Below, piece by piece: positions 29,980 through 38,448 of a stretch of DNA of 64,000 nucleotides. The position numbers and the translations under genes are program-made. Location: assembly GCF_003028575.1 (NCBI RefSeq), contig NZ_PYUD01000003.1:124001-188000 (forward strand). The letters run 5' to 3'. Below the pieces are notes generated by a model. It saw only the letters and a list, made by a program, of their open reading frames with translations. It was not told the DNA's origin and did no database searches. This stretch comes from Halomonas urumqiensis. GTDB lineage: Bacteria > Pseudomonadota > Gammaproteobacteria > Pseudomonadales > Halomonadaceae. How positions within the stretch are numbered: position 1 is the first letter of the stretch; each line of letters begins with the position of its first letter.

Positions 29980-31011
29980 CTAGCGGCCGCCGTAGCGCAC
30001 CTTGATCTGCTGTTCAGTGAAATCGTCGAAGGCCATCTCGAGACAGATACCGGGCCAGTAGAAGGCGGCATGTCCGGTAGCTGGCCAGTAGGCAGCCGTG
30101 TAGATGGTGCCCAACCCACGGGCGTAATCGCGCCGAAACAATGGCGGCGCGGCAAAGGCCTCGAGCAGCCGCCCTTCGGTGGTGGCCTCATCATCGACCA
30201 GAATCGACAGCTGGCGCTCGCGAATCAGCGTCTCGGACGCCAGCGCGTGGGCATACCACTCGATCTTCTTCTGGTGGTTGGTGGCCACCGGAACCCGACG
30301 AATACTGGCACGCCGATCCGGCGCGATCATCGCCGTGACATAACGCCCGGCCGAGTCGGCCACGGTGATGTTATAGGCCATATGGGTCGGCACCCGGGCC
30401 AGCACCTCGGCCGCCTCGGGCACGCTGTCGCAGAACTCGAGGATATAACGCAGGATGATCGGCGCACCGAAGCCGACGCCCACCACCTTGCGCCCGCCAA
30501 ACGACAACGAGACTGCCAATCCCCGGTCGTTGATGCCATCCAGGACTCCCCACAGGCAGTCGGTCATGGCGATCACGCGCCGCTCATTCCAGTGGGTATA
30601 GAGTAGCGTGCCCTCGCATAGCTCCGGCGGATAATCGTAGTTGCGCGCCAGCAGCGTGCTTGCCGGGCTTGCCAGTACCGCCTGGGAACATCCGGTGATA
30701 TAAGGTGGCGGCTGAAACAGGCTCAGGAACCGCGAGGCCAGATCCCCCCCGCCCGCCAGGCCGCATAGTGCCTGGTAGGTAGGGACGAGTTCCGGCATGT
30801 GGGTGCGCAAGGCATTGAAACAGGCAAGGTACGCCGGACGCTCACGCTCACCTTCGGCCAGGTACCACGCCTCGTAGGCCGGCCAGTGAAGGTCGAACAA
30901 CGACTTCCACCGAGGCCCTGGCGCATCCTCGCGCACGGCTTGAAACACCAGCGTCTTGTCCACATCGCCACCCGGCGCCTGTCCATGATGATAGGCGCTG
31001 TCCTTGCTCAC
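29980..31011 (-). CDS. C45-family autoproteolytic acyltransferase/amidohydrolase
   Basis: This 343-residue protein has the N-terminal-nucleophile pattern of the C45 family (isopenicillin N acyltransferase, carcinine hydrolase). Self-cleavage is expected between Gly107 and Cys108 in YITGCSQAV, freeing Cys108 as the nucleophile. Downstream stretches (LARNYDYPPEL, WGVLDGINDRGLAVSLSFGG) are typical of the family. Such enzymes form or split amide bonds on small amines. The start overlaps the end of the ATP-grasp gene by 4 bases, so the two are translationally coupled. The amide substrate is unknown. Confidence 0.83.
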   Translation of the reverse strand: MSKDSAYHHGQAPGGDVDKTLVFQAVREDAPGPRWKSLFDLHWPAYEAWYLAEGERERPAYLACFNALRTHMPELVPTYQALCGLAGGGDLASRFLSLFQPPPYITGCSQAVLASPASTLLARNYDYPPELCEGTLLYTHWNERRVIAMTDCLWGVLDGINDRGLAVSLSFGGRKVVGVGFGAPIILRYILEFCDSVPEAAEVLARVPTHMAYNITVADSAGRYVTAMIAPDRRASIRRVPVATNHQKKIEWYAHALASETLIRERQLSILVDDEATTEGRLLEAFAAPPLFRRDYARGLGTIYTAAYWPATGHAAFYWPGICLEMAFDDFTEQQIKVRYGGR

Positions 31012-32618
31012 AGTATCTTGAAGTTGCCGCCGCCAACCGCATGACTGACGGCAACCTCCTCCACCACCGGGTCCTGCAACGACTGGCCGGCGTACTGGCC
31101 ACGAATGCCGTCGATCCAGGCCTTCGCGCGCTCGTTGAGCTGGAAGTCGTCGTCCATCAAGCGCCCGCGGGTGATCAGGATACCCAGGTCGGCACCCTCA
31201 TAGCGGAAGTCGCCGGCCCCGCTGATGCGCAGGAAGAAGCCCTCCTGCTCATTCTCGGCGGCGTGGGGGTGGTAGCTGTAGTGGTCGTAGGCGATACCGC
31301 CGTCGGCGCCCATCTTCCACACCCCGGTTTGCGGCGCCTGAGTAAGCAGGTCGACGCTCTCGTCGGTGTGCTTGATCACCAGCTGGCTCCAGCTGTCGAC
31401 ACTGTCGGGGTGGGACCAGCGCTCGTTGATCTCGTCGATGTCGAGGTTGAAGTCGACATCGGAGAACTCAAGGAGATGGAACAGGAACAGCGGGATGTCC
31501 GAGTGGGCGAAGGCGGCCACGTTGGTCAACGAGCTGGCGCCGGTGACACGGGGATTGAGCTCACCGAGGTAAACCTCCTTGGTGTCCATGTCGATCAGGA
31601 AGTCGAGCTCGAAATAGCCGCGATAGCCCTCCTCGCGCAGCGCCTCGCCGAACTTGAAGGTGTACTCGCGGGCCTTGTCGCGCACTTCCTGGGTGAAGGC
31701 GCCGGCGAACATCTCGTTGCCGCACCAGCCGCCCTTGTAGGGCGTCAGCGACTTGAAGCCGACCAGCTCGGTCATCAACGGGCCCACCACGGTGCCGCAG
31801 CGGGTGGCGCAGGCCTCGATGGCCGAGCCGCGGCAGTTGATGCGCTTCATGATCTTGACCTCGGCCTCGGCCTCGATCTCCTCGGCGTGCTTGTAGTAAT
31901 CCTCTTCGCTGGAGATGAAGAAGGTGGTGTGGCCGGAATCGCCGAAGGCGGTCTGCACCACCAGGTCGTCACCCAGCTCGCGACTCACCTCGCAGAGCTC
32001 CTGGTAGCTGCCCACCTTCGCCAGCACGTTGGGCACGCTCGGTACGCCGGCCTTGTTGCCGATACGCACCGTCTCGATCTTGTTGTCCATGCGTTGGCGA
32101 AGCGCCGCCGGCGGGAAGGCGATGCGCAGGCCAAGCTGCTTGCACACCTCCTCGGTGTGCTCGTCGAACATCAGGAACGCGGCAACGCCGGCATTATCGC
32201 CCGAGGCGCGGGACTGAATGAAATCAATTACCTCCTTGTGCTCCAGGAGGTAATTATTGATGTCCTCGATGCTCTCGAAGTCGCGGGGAAACTTCTCCTT
32301 GGGCACGAAGACATTGCGCTGCTGGCCATCGAAACAGTTGATGTAGTTGATGTGGCGGAAGTTACCCACCCAATCGCCGATGCCCAGCAGGTTGAAGTTG
32401 GTCGCCGAAATGAAATAGATCGGCTCCTTGTTGCTGAGGAAGTGGCGGCGGACATCGGCAATGGTTGTTATCTTGCTCATTGTTGTCGCTCCATCATTAT
32501 CATTGACGTGGGGTGTTTCGTTGGCGGCAGGTCGCGCGGGCGAGGATGCCGACGCGGAGCCCTGTGTCGAATCCGCACCGAACCAGCGGCGCAGTGCACG
32601 TATCAGGGACTCCAGCAT
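31008..32618 (-). CDS. ATP-grasp carboxylate-amine ligase-like protein ('biotin carboxylase'-type annotation)
   Basis: The ATP-grasp fold is visible: a pre-ATP domain from about residue 50, a lid region (NKAGVPSVPNVLAKVGS, DDLVVQTAFGDSGH) and the metal-binding Glu/Asn at YLGELNPRVTGAS. Related proteins are often called biotin carboxylase, but there is no biotin carrier or carboxyltransferase nearby. Formation of an amide between a carboxylate and an amine is more likely. Two starts have good ribosome sites: 32618 (536 residues, with an amphipathic N-terminus and a Ser/Ala linker) and 32480 (490 residues, MSKITTIADVRRHF). The gene is coupled to the C45 gene and follows the nitrilase gene. Confidence 0.8.
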   Translation of the reverse strand: MLESLIRALRRWFGADSTQGSASASSPARPAANETPHVNDNDGATTMSKITTIADVRRHFLSNKEPIYFISATNFNLLGIGDWVGNFRHINYINCFDGQQRNVFVPKEKFPRDFESIEDINNYLLEHKEVIDFIQSRASGDNAGVAAFLMFDEHTEEVCKQLGLRIAFPPAALRQRMDNKIETVRIGNKAGVPSVPNVLAKVGSYQELCEVSRELGDDLVVQTAFGDSGHTTFFISSEEDYYKHAEEIEAEAEVKIMKRINCRGSAIEACATRCGTVVGPLMTELVGFKSLTPYKGGWCGNEMFAGAFTQEVRDKAREYTFKFGEALREEGYRGYFELDFLIDMDTKEVYLGELNPRVTGASSLTNVAAFAHSDIPLFLFHLLEFSDVDFNLDIDEINERWSHPDSVDSWSQLVIKHTDESVDLLTQAPQTGVWKMGADGGIAYDHYSYHPHAAENEQEGFFLRISGAGDFRYEGADLGILITRGRLMDDDFQLNERAKAWIDGIRGQYAGQSLQDPVVEEVAVSHAVGGGNFKIL

Positions 32619-32709
32619 GGCGGTTTCTCCAAGTGTTGATGGACCGTCTTCATGGTCATGGTTGACAAGCCAGGCCCCGTAACGTCACTGGCCTGGTGTC
32701 ATCACGAGC

Positions 32710-33579
32710 TCAGTACTCTTCGATGTCCGCACGCATCGGCTTGGCAAGCGGTCCCAGGGTGTCAAGGAATGGCGTCGAGCGTGTCTCGCTTTGGTACAGC
32801 GGGAAGTCGGCACTGCGGTCCCGAAAGCTCTTCAGCGGCTGACCGAGTCCGCGCAACCCGGTTTCCCGCTCGCGACGCACACGGTTCAGGTCGACCTCGA
32901 TGGGCATCACCTCTTCGCCGGTTCCGGCCTGGTGGATCACGTCTCCCGAGGGCCCCACCACGATCGAGCGTCCGTTGCCGATGGCACCGGCGCCGTTGAT
33001 GTCGAAGAAGTAACACTGATTGATCGCCGCATTGGTGCGAGCGATCGCCAGTTCAATGTCGCGGTCGATGGTGTCGGTCATGGTCGGGTGCAGAATCACC
33101 TCGGCGCCCATGGCGGCAAGCGTGCGAGTAGTTTCCGGGAACCACATGTCATAGCAGATAGAGACACCGAAGCGCGCAACGTTGGGCACATCGAAGGTAA
33201 CGAACTCGGTACCGCTCTCCACGCCCGCCTCGTAAGGCCGGAACGGGAACATCTTGCGATAGCGGGCCACTACCTGGCCATGCGGGTTGATCACCGACAA
33301 GGTGTTGAAGACCTGATCCTCGATCTTCTCGAACATCGAACCGGGAATTAGCCAGATACGGTGCTGCTCGGCGATCTGGCAGAAAATCGCTTCGGTCTGG
33401 CTGGGAAGTGGCTGAGCATGATGGGGCGAGGCGCCCATCGGCATCAGCTCGCTGAAAAGCACCATCTGCACCTGCGGAAAGCGGCTCATCAGCACGTCGA
33501 TCCGGTGGCGCATGGCTTCAGTATTGTCGCCGTGGTGCAGGGCATGCATCTGCACGCCAGCAATCGTGAAGTAGGACAT
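32710..33579 (-). CDS. carbon-nitrogen hydrolase (nitrilase superfamily)
   Basis: The enzyme has 289 residues with the full catalytic triad: Glu44 (FSELMPMG), Lys109 (RYRKMFPF) and Cys142 (SICYDMWFPE). The CYDMWFPE form and the length fit amidase or N-carbamoyl-amidase branches more than true nitrilases. It is the first gene of the four-gene module (amidase, ATP-grasp, C45, decarboxylase) and has a 241-base promoter region between it and doeX. It probably hydrolyses a C-N bond in the same unknown pathway. Confidence 0.87.
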   Translation of the reverse strand: MSYFTIAGVQMHALHHGDNTEAMRHRIDVLMSRFPQVQMVLFSELMPMGASPHHAQPLPSQTEAIFCQIAEQHRIWLIPGSMFEKIEDQVFNTLSVINPHGQVVARYRKMFPFRPYEAGVESGTEFVTFDVPNVARFGVSICYDMWFPETTRTLAAMGAEVILHPTMTDTIDRDIELAIARTNAAINQCYFFDINGAGAIGNGRSIVVGPSGDVIHQAGTGEEVMPIEVDLNRVRRERETGLRGLGQPLKSFRDRSADFPLYQSETRSTPFLDTLGPLAKPMRADIEEY

Positions 33580-33741
33580 CTTAGTCTCTCTGCGTCAGGC
33601 GATCTCGAATCATCCAGGGCGCTGTCGAACACTGACCGGCACTTGTGGAGCGCCGGAGGGATCGCCCGGCATCGAGTGAGCCTCCGCTCACCCGCATCTA
33701 GAGCTTATGCCAGATCGCGCCAACTGGAAATCAACGCTGAA

Positions 33742-33757
33742 TTCTCGTTCATGAGAA
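33742..33757. promoter_or_regulatory. palindrome between doeX and the nitrilase-family gene
   Basis: TTCTC-GTTCAT-GAGAA lies 163 bases before the nitrilase-family gene and directly behind doeX. Lrp/AsnC proteins bind AT-rich palindromes, so a DoeX site is possible, but the arms are short. Confidence 0.3.
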
Positions 33758-33820
33758 ATTTCATCTGACAGTGACAGGCAGCCTGTGGATGACGAGATCG
33801 GTAAGTGATGGACAAATCGG

Positions 33821-34294
33821 TCAGACGAAGTCAGCGGCGTTGAAACCCGCCGCGGGACGCTTGACCGTCTTGGTGACAATGTAGGTAAAGTAGCGCTCGA
33901 TTCCGGCGTCACCCGTCAGCCAGGCATCAATCAGGCGCTGGTAGGCATCGATGGTAGCTGCCTCGACCTTGATCAGATAGTCGACCCCACCTCCCACGGC
34001 CACGCACTCGGTGACTTCAGGGGTCTGCTCGACCAGCGCCTCGAAACGCGCGAAGCTCTCGGCATTATGCGCCTTTAGTTCGATCTGCACCCACACCGGC
34101 GTGCGCTTGACCAGCGCAGCGGCATTGATGTTGGCACTGTAGCCTTCGATGATGCCGGCTTTCTCGAGGCGCCGCACCCGCTCCCAGCAGGGGCTGACAG
34201 ACAGGTTGATGGCCTCTGCCAGCTTCGACTTGGTGATGCGTCCATCCGTGGACAGGATCTCGAGGATCTTGAGATCGTAACGATCGAGCTTCAT
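33821..34294 (-). CDS. doeX: Lrp/AsnC-family transcriptional regulator DoeX
   Basis: The protein has 157 residues with an N-terminal winged helix-turn-helix (MKLDRYDLKILEILSTDGRI; recognition region LAEAINLSVSPCWERVRRLE) and a C-terminal RAM effector domain (about residues 65-150). It follows doeB on the same strand, the H. elongata doeABX arrangement, where DoeX is thought to sense an ectoine breakdown product. The next genes downstream are the four-gene amidase/ligase module, which it may also control. Confidence 0.9.
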   Translation of the reverse strand: MKLDRYDLKILEILSTDGRITKSKLAEAINLSVSPCWERVRRLEKAGIIEGYSANINAAALVKRTPVWVQIELKAHNAESFARFEALVEQTPEVTECVAVGGGVDYLIKVEAATIDAYQRLIDAWLTGDAGIERYFTYIVTKTVKRPAAGFNAADFV

Positions 34295-34345
34295 GCGATT
34301 CTCTAGTAGTAGTGTCAGCCGGCGCCATGGGCAACGGCGGGAACA

Positions 34346-35359
34346 TCAACCAAGCGTGTCCACCACATCGGCGATCACCGCGATGGTATCGCCCATGTTG
34401 ACCAGTGCCGGGAAGCGCCGGGCGGCGAGGATACCATTTCGCTGGGCGCGATACTCGACCGGTGGCGTGCCGCTTCTGGTCATGTCGTAGATCCGTGCGA
34501 TGACCTGTCCCTTCTGGACTTCGTCGCCGATGGCAAAAGCCAGTTCCAACAATCCCGTGTGCTCGCTCTGCACGTAGCAGCTGGCATCCGGCATATCCAG
34601 GTAGACCTGTGGCTCGGTGGGCATTTCCACCTCGCCATCGATCAACCCATAGTGGATCAGGAAATTGCGAACGCCGCGTTCGGTGATCGCCAGGCTCTCG
34701 GGGGTCGAGGTGCCACCACCGCCGAGCTCGGTGGCAACGAATATCTTGCCCTGGCTCTCCACTGCGGTATCGAAGAGTGCCGCGGCATCCAGTTCGAACA
34801 TCATCATGGCATAGGGCGCACCGAAGGCCTTGGCGCCTTCCAGTGCCTGGCGCTGCTGTTCGGCGTCTTCCAGTACATGAGAGGCGCCGAACGGAATGAT
34901 GTCGAGGGTGCGACCACCGGAGTGCAGGTCGAGCACCACGTCGCTCATCGGCACCATCACGCGAGTGAAGTAGTCGGCGATCTTTTCGGTGACGTTGCCG
35001 TCGGGGTCGCCCGGAAAGCTGCGGTTGAGGTTGCCGCCATCCATACCGGACGTGCGCTTGCCGGCCATGGCCGCCGGGATGTTCATCATCGGCACGATGA
35101 TCACCCTGCCATGCACATCCTCGGCGGCAAGGCTGCTGGTGAGCTTCATCAGCGCGGTGATGCCCTCGTACTCGTCACCATGGTTGCCACCGGTCAGCAG
35201 GGCCGTGGGTCCCGCGCCGTTCTTGACCACGGTGACCGGAATCATCACCGCTCCCCAGGCCGATTCATCGGTGGAAATCGGCAGCTTCAGGAAGCCATGC
35301 TGAACGCCATCGGCATCGAAGTCGACGGTGGCGGAAATCGGGCTGGGTCGCTTGCTCAT
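34346..35359 (-). CDS. doeB: N-alpha-acetyl-L-2,4-diaminobutyrate deacetylase DoeB
   Basis: This is a 337-residue zinc enzyme of the succinylglutamate desuccinylase/aspartoacylase family. Zinc ligands are His60 and Glu63 (GGNHGDEYEG) and His146 (LDLHSGGR). DoeB removes acetate from N-alpha-acetyl-diaminobutyrate, the second step of ectoine degradation. It lies 31 bases behind doeA and 51 before doeX, so the three form an operon. Confidence 0.93.
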   Translation of the reverse strand: MSKRPSPISATVDFDADGVQHGFLKLPISTDESAWGAVMIPVTVVKNGAGPTALLTGGNHGDEYEGITALMKLTSSLAAEDVHGRVIIVPMMNIPAAMAGKRTSGMDGGNLNRSFPGDPDGNVTEKIADYFTRVMVPMSDVVLDLHSGGRTLDIIPFGASHVLEDAEQQRQALEGAKAFGAPYAMMMFELDAAALFDTAVESQGKIFVATELGGGGTSTPESLAITERGVRNFLIHYGLIDGEVEMPTEPQVYLDMPDASCYVQSEHTGLLELAFAIGDEVQKGQVIARIYDMTRSGTPPVEYRAQRNGILAARRFPALVNMGDTIAVIADVVDTLG

Positions 35360-35390
35360 CTTGCCTGCTCCAGAAGTCTCAAGGGTCGAA

Positions 35391-36590
35391 TCATTTCACG
35401 AACAGCTGGCGCGGAAAGTTTGCCAATGTCTCGCAGCCATCCTCGGTGATCAGGATGCTCTCGGTGATCTCGAGGCCCCAGTCGTCATCCCACAGACCGG
35501 GCATGAAGTGGAAGGTCATGCCCGGCTGCAGGATGGTTTCGTCCGAGGGGCGCAGGCTCATGGTGCGCTCGCCCCAGTCGGGTGGGTAGCTGATGCCAAT
35601 CGGGTAGCCGCAGCGCGCACCGCCGCGGTCGAACCCGTACTTGTCCATGGCCGAGCCGAGGGCCATGGCGATATCAGCCGTACGGTTGCCGGGCTTGGCC
35701 ACCGCCAGTCCATTCTCGATGCCCTCGAGCAGCGCCGACTCGGCACGGATGAACTCGGGCGGGGGCCTGCCGAGAAACACCGTTCGCGACATCGGCGCAT
35801 GATAGCGCTTGTAGACGCCGGCGATCTCGAAGAAGGTGCCCTCGCCCTCGCGAAACGGGGTATCGTCCCAGGTCAAATGCGGGGCAGCGGCATCCTTGCC
35901 GGTAGGCAGCATCGGGACGATGGCGGGATAGTCACCACCGAACACGCGCCCGTTATCGTCGGTCCAGCCCTCGATGCCCACGCGGTAGATCTCCGATACC
36001 AGCTTGCTCTTGGGCAGGCCCGGCTCGATGACTTCGAGAATTCGCGAATGCATGCCCTCGACGATCTTCGCCGCCACCCGCATGTAGGCGACTTCCTGGG
36101 GTGACTTGATGGCTCGACACCAGTTGACCAACGCATTGGCATCCATGAAGCGCGCATGGGGCAGTTCGCGCAGCAGGCTCTGATAGGCCTTGGCGGAGAA
36201 GTAGTAGTTGTCCATTTCCATGCCCACCACGCCCTGGTGCCAGCCTCGATCCGGCATGATCGACTGGGCCAGGTAATCCATGGGGTGCATGTCCGGATTC
36301 TGCACGTAGTAATCCGGGTAGTAGGTGATGTTGTCGGGATGGATCCAGCAGGTACGCAACGCCCCGTTGGCATCCATACGCCGGCCATACCAGACTGGCT
36401 CGCCCTCCAGCCCCACCAGCACGCACTGGTGGACATAGAACGACCATCCATCATAACCAGTGAGCCAGGCCATGTTGGATGGATCGCTGATGATCAACAC
36501 GTCGATGCCTCGACCGGCCATCTCGGCACGCACCTTCCACAAGCGGTTGGCATATTCCTCACGAGTGAAGGGCAGGTTTACCTGGTTCAT
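35391..36590 (-). CDS. doeA: ectoine hydrolase DoeA
   Basis: I chose the ATG at 36590 (MNQVNLPFTREEYANRLWK), giving 399 residues, the length I recall for H. elongata DoeA. An in-frame TTG at 36707 would add 39 residues without a ribosome site. The sequence is of the M24 peptidase fold and closely follows the DoeA pattern (SDPSNMAWLTGYDGWSFYVH; GARCGYPIGISYPPDWGER). It opens the ectoine ring to give N-acetyl-diaminobutyrate. It heads the doeABX operon. The ribosome site is weak, so the start is a little uncertain. Confidence 0.93.
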   Translation of the reverse strand: MNQVNLPFTREEYANRLWKVRAEMAGRGIDVLIISDPSNMAWLTGYDGWSFYVHQCVLVGLEGEPVWYGRRMDANGALRTCWIHPDNITYYPDYYVQNPDMHPMDYLAQSIMPDRGWHQGVVGMEMDNYYFSAKAYQSLLRELPHARFMDANALVNWCRAIKSPQEVAYMRVAAKIVEGMHSRILEVIEPGLPKSKLVSEIYRVGIEGWTDDNGRVFGGDYPAIVPMLPTGKDAAAPHLTWDDTPFREGEGTFFEIAGVYKRYHAPMSRTVFLGRPPPEFIRAESALLEGIENGLAVAKPGNRTADIAMALGSAMDKYGFDRGGARCGYPIGISYPPDWGERTMSLRPSDETILQPGMTFHFMPGLWDDDWGLEITESILITEDGCETLANFPRQLFVK

Positions 36591-36848
36591 TGGGCCACTC
36601 GCCATCGCAGCATCAAGAAAATCGGCCTTCTCTGGAAGGAGAAGGCCGGCCGGGGGTAGCGATTCACTGACCCCATGCCTTCGAAGGACAGAGGCCATGT
36701 CGTCCAAAAGGCAGCGGGGATTGTCCCCATGGAAGGGAGGTTACTTCCAACCCACGGTAGGCGGTCAAGCATTTCCTGAATCAGCTTGACCCTTGTTCAT
36801 CGCGAGCACGGCGACCATCATGGAAATGTCCTGTCTCAAGGAGATGTC

Positions 36849-37790
36849 ATGAAGGTTCTGGTTCATATCGATGAGGCCGATGCGTGGCGCGATGCGCTGG
36901 CCGAACGGCTGCCCGATGCCGAGGTGTTCACCAGCGCGGCACCCGCCGAGAAGCGCCGACAGGCCGACTACCTGGCAGCGTGGAAGCCCACCGCCGACCT
37001 GCTTGCCGAGCCCAGCCACCTCAAGGGTATCGTCAACCTCGGCGCCGGTGTGGATGCCCTGCTCGGCAACCCCAGCCTTCCAGCGGGTGTGCCCATCGTC
37101 AAGCTGCGCGATGCCGGCATGGCGGAGTTGATTGGTGACTACGTGCGCTACGGCGTGCTGCACTTCCAGCGCGACTTCGACCGCTACCGTCGCCAACAGC
37201 ATCAACGTCAATGGCGGGAGCACGTGGTGTCCGACAAGGTCGACTGGCCGGTTGGGGTGCTGGGGCTCGGCGCCATCGGCGCCAAGGTCGCCACGATGAT
37301 CGCCGCCGACGGGTTTCCGGTGCATGGCTGGAGCCGCTCGCCGAAGTCACTTGACGGCGTCACCTGCCACCACGGAGAGGAAGGGCTCGACAGCCTGCTT
37401 GGCCAGGTGCGCACGCTGGTGCTGCTGCTGCCCGACACGTCAGCGACCCGACATATCATCAATTCAAGGACACTGGCTCGATTGCCGGCCGGCGCCAGCT
37501 TGATCAATCCCGGGCGAGGCACCTTGATAAGTGAAGCGGCGCTGTTTGCCGCCCTGGGCAAGCCCGAGGATGGCGAGCAGAGTCACTTGCGCGGCGCGAT
37601 CCTCGACGCCTTCCCCGAAGAGCCGCTACCCGAGTCGAGTCCGTTCTGGGCCCATCCCAGGGTCTGGGTCACCCCCCATATGGCTGGCCCCACCCCACTG
37701 GGAGCGGCGCTGGACCAGGTGGCGGATGCGCTGCGCGCCTTCGAAACCGGCAAGCCCCAGGAGACCGTGGACCCGGCCGCCGGTTATTGA
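36849..37790 (+). CDS. ghrA: glyoxylate/hydroxypyruvate reductase A (D-2-hydroxyacid dehydrogenase)
   Basis: From the ATG at 36849, with AAGGAG before it, the enzyme has 313 residues. The NAD(P)-binding stretch GVLGLGAIGAKVATMIAADG lies near residues 134-153. Catalytic residues of the family can be placed at INPGRGTLI (Arg), FPEEPLPESSPFW (Glu) and WVTPHMAGPT (His). The short form and the MKVLVHIDEADAWRDAL start fit GhrA, which reduces glyoxylate and hydroxypyruvate with NADPH. It is divergent from doeA. No link to ectoine use is evident. Confidence 0.87.
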   Translation: MKVLVHIDEADAWRDALAERLPDAEVFTSAAPAEKRRQADYLAAWKPTADLLAEPSHLKGIVNLGAGVDALLGNPSLPAGVPIVKLRDAGMAELIGDYVRYGVLHFQRDFDRYRRQQHQRQWREHVVSDKVDWPVGVLGLGAIGAKVATMIAADGFPVHGWSRSPKSLDGVTCHHGEEGLDSLLGQVRTLVLLLPDTSATRHIINSRTLARLPAGASLINPGRGTLISEAALFAALGKPEDGEQSHLRGAILDAFPEEPLPESSPFWAHPRVWVTPHMAGPTPLGAALDQVADALRAFETGKPQETVDPAAGY

Positions 37791-37881
37791 CGGCCGGACA
37801 TTAACGGTGAGCCGCTACACGAAACGCGATTCGACACATAGGCTTGTCAGTGAGTCCCAGCGAACAAGCGGGAGGTAGGCA

Positions 37882-38448
37882 ATGACTACTCAAGTGGAAT
37901 ACGGCCCTCACGATGCGCTGCTGATGGTGGACATGCAGAATGACTTCTGCGAGGGCGGTGCGCTGGCGGTGACCGGTGGCAATGCCTTGGTGCCCGGTAT
38001 CAACGTCGAATGCACGCGGGCGTTGGCCGCAGGCGCTCTGGTGGTGGCCTCACGAGACTGGCATCCCATCGACCACGTGAGCTTCGCGCACCGCGGGGGG
38101 CCCTGGCCGGTGCACTGTGTACAGGATACACACGGCGCCGCCTTTCACCCGAACCTCGAGCTCCCCGATACAGTGATTCGTGTGAGCAAGGCCAGCGCCT
38201 TCGACTGCGATGCCTATTCGGCCTTCGATGGCACAGGGCTTGGAGGGTATCTCAAGGAGCGCGGTATCCAACGCGTCATCGTCTGCGGCCTGGCCCTGGA
38301 TGTCTGCGTGCGCGCCACGCTGCTGGAAGCCCGCCGCGAGGGCTTCACCACACTTTTGCTGAGCTCCCTCAGTGCAGCGGTGGACCCATCGGCGCAAGGC
38401 GAGCTTCATAAGGAATTCGCGGCCGCCGATATTGAGGTCATTGCATGA
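37882..38448 (+). CDS. pncA: nicotinamidase/pyrazinamidase
   Basis: The enzyme has 188 residues with the catalytic triad Asp17 (LMVDMQNDFC), Lys103 (VSKASAFDCD) and Cys142 (LALDVCVRATLLEA). Metal ligands are Asp59, His61 and His65 (RDWHPIDH). It hydrolyses nicotinamide to nicotinate for NAD salvage. A strong GGGAGGT precedes the ATG. Its last codons overlap the start of pncB by 4 bases, which couples the two consecutive salvage steps. Confidence 0.95.
   Translation: MTTQVEYGPHDALLMVDMQNDFCEGGALAVTGGNALVPGINVECTRALAAGALVVASRDWHPIDHVSFAHRGGPWPVHCVQDTHGAAFHPNLELPDTVIRVSKASAFDCDAYSAFDGTGLGGYLKERGIQRVIVCGLALDVCVRATLLEARREGFTTLLLSSLSAAVDPSAQGELHKEFAAADIEVIA

Noticed and set aside
31008..32618. True biotin carboxylase subunit
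   Set aside because: No biotin carrier or carboxyltransferase genes accompany it, and the neighbours are amide-chemistry enzymes.
31041..32639. 532-codon plus-strand frame over the ATP-grasp gene
   Set aside because: Leucine/valine/alanine-rich mirror of the real gene without membrane pattern or domain.
33690..33720. Possible sigma-54 promoter (TGGC...GGCA) before the nitrilase-family gene
   Set aside because: The GG-to-GC distance is one base too short for a sigma-54 element.
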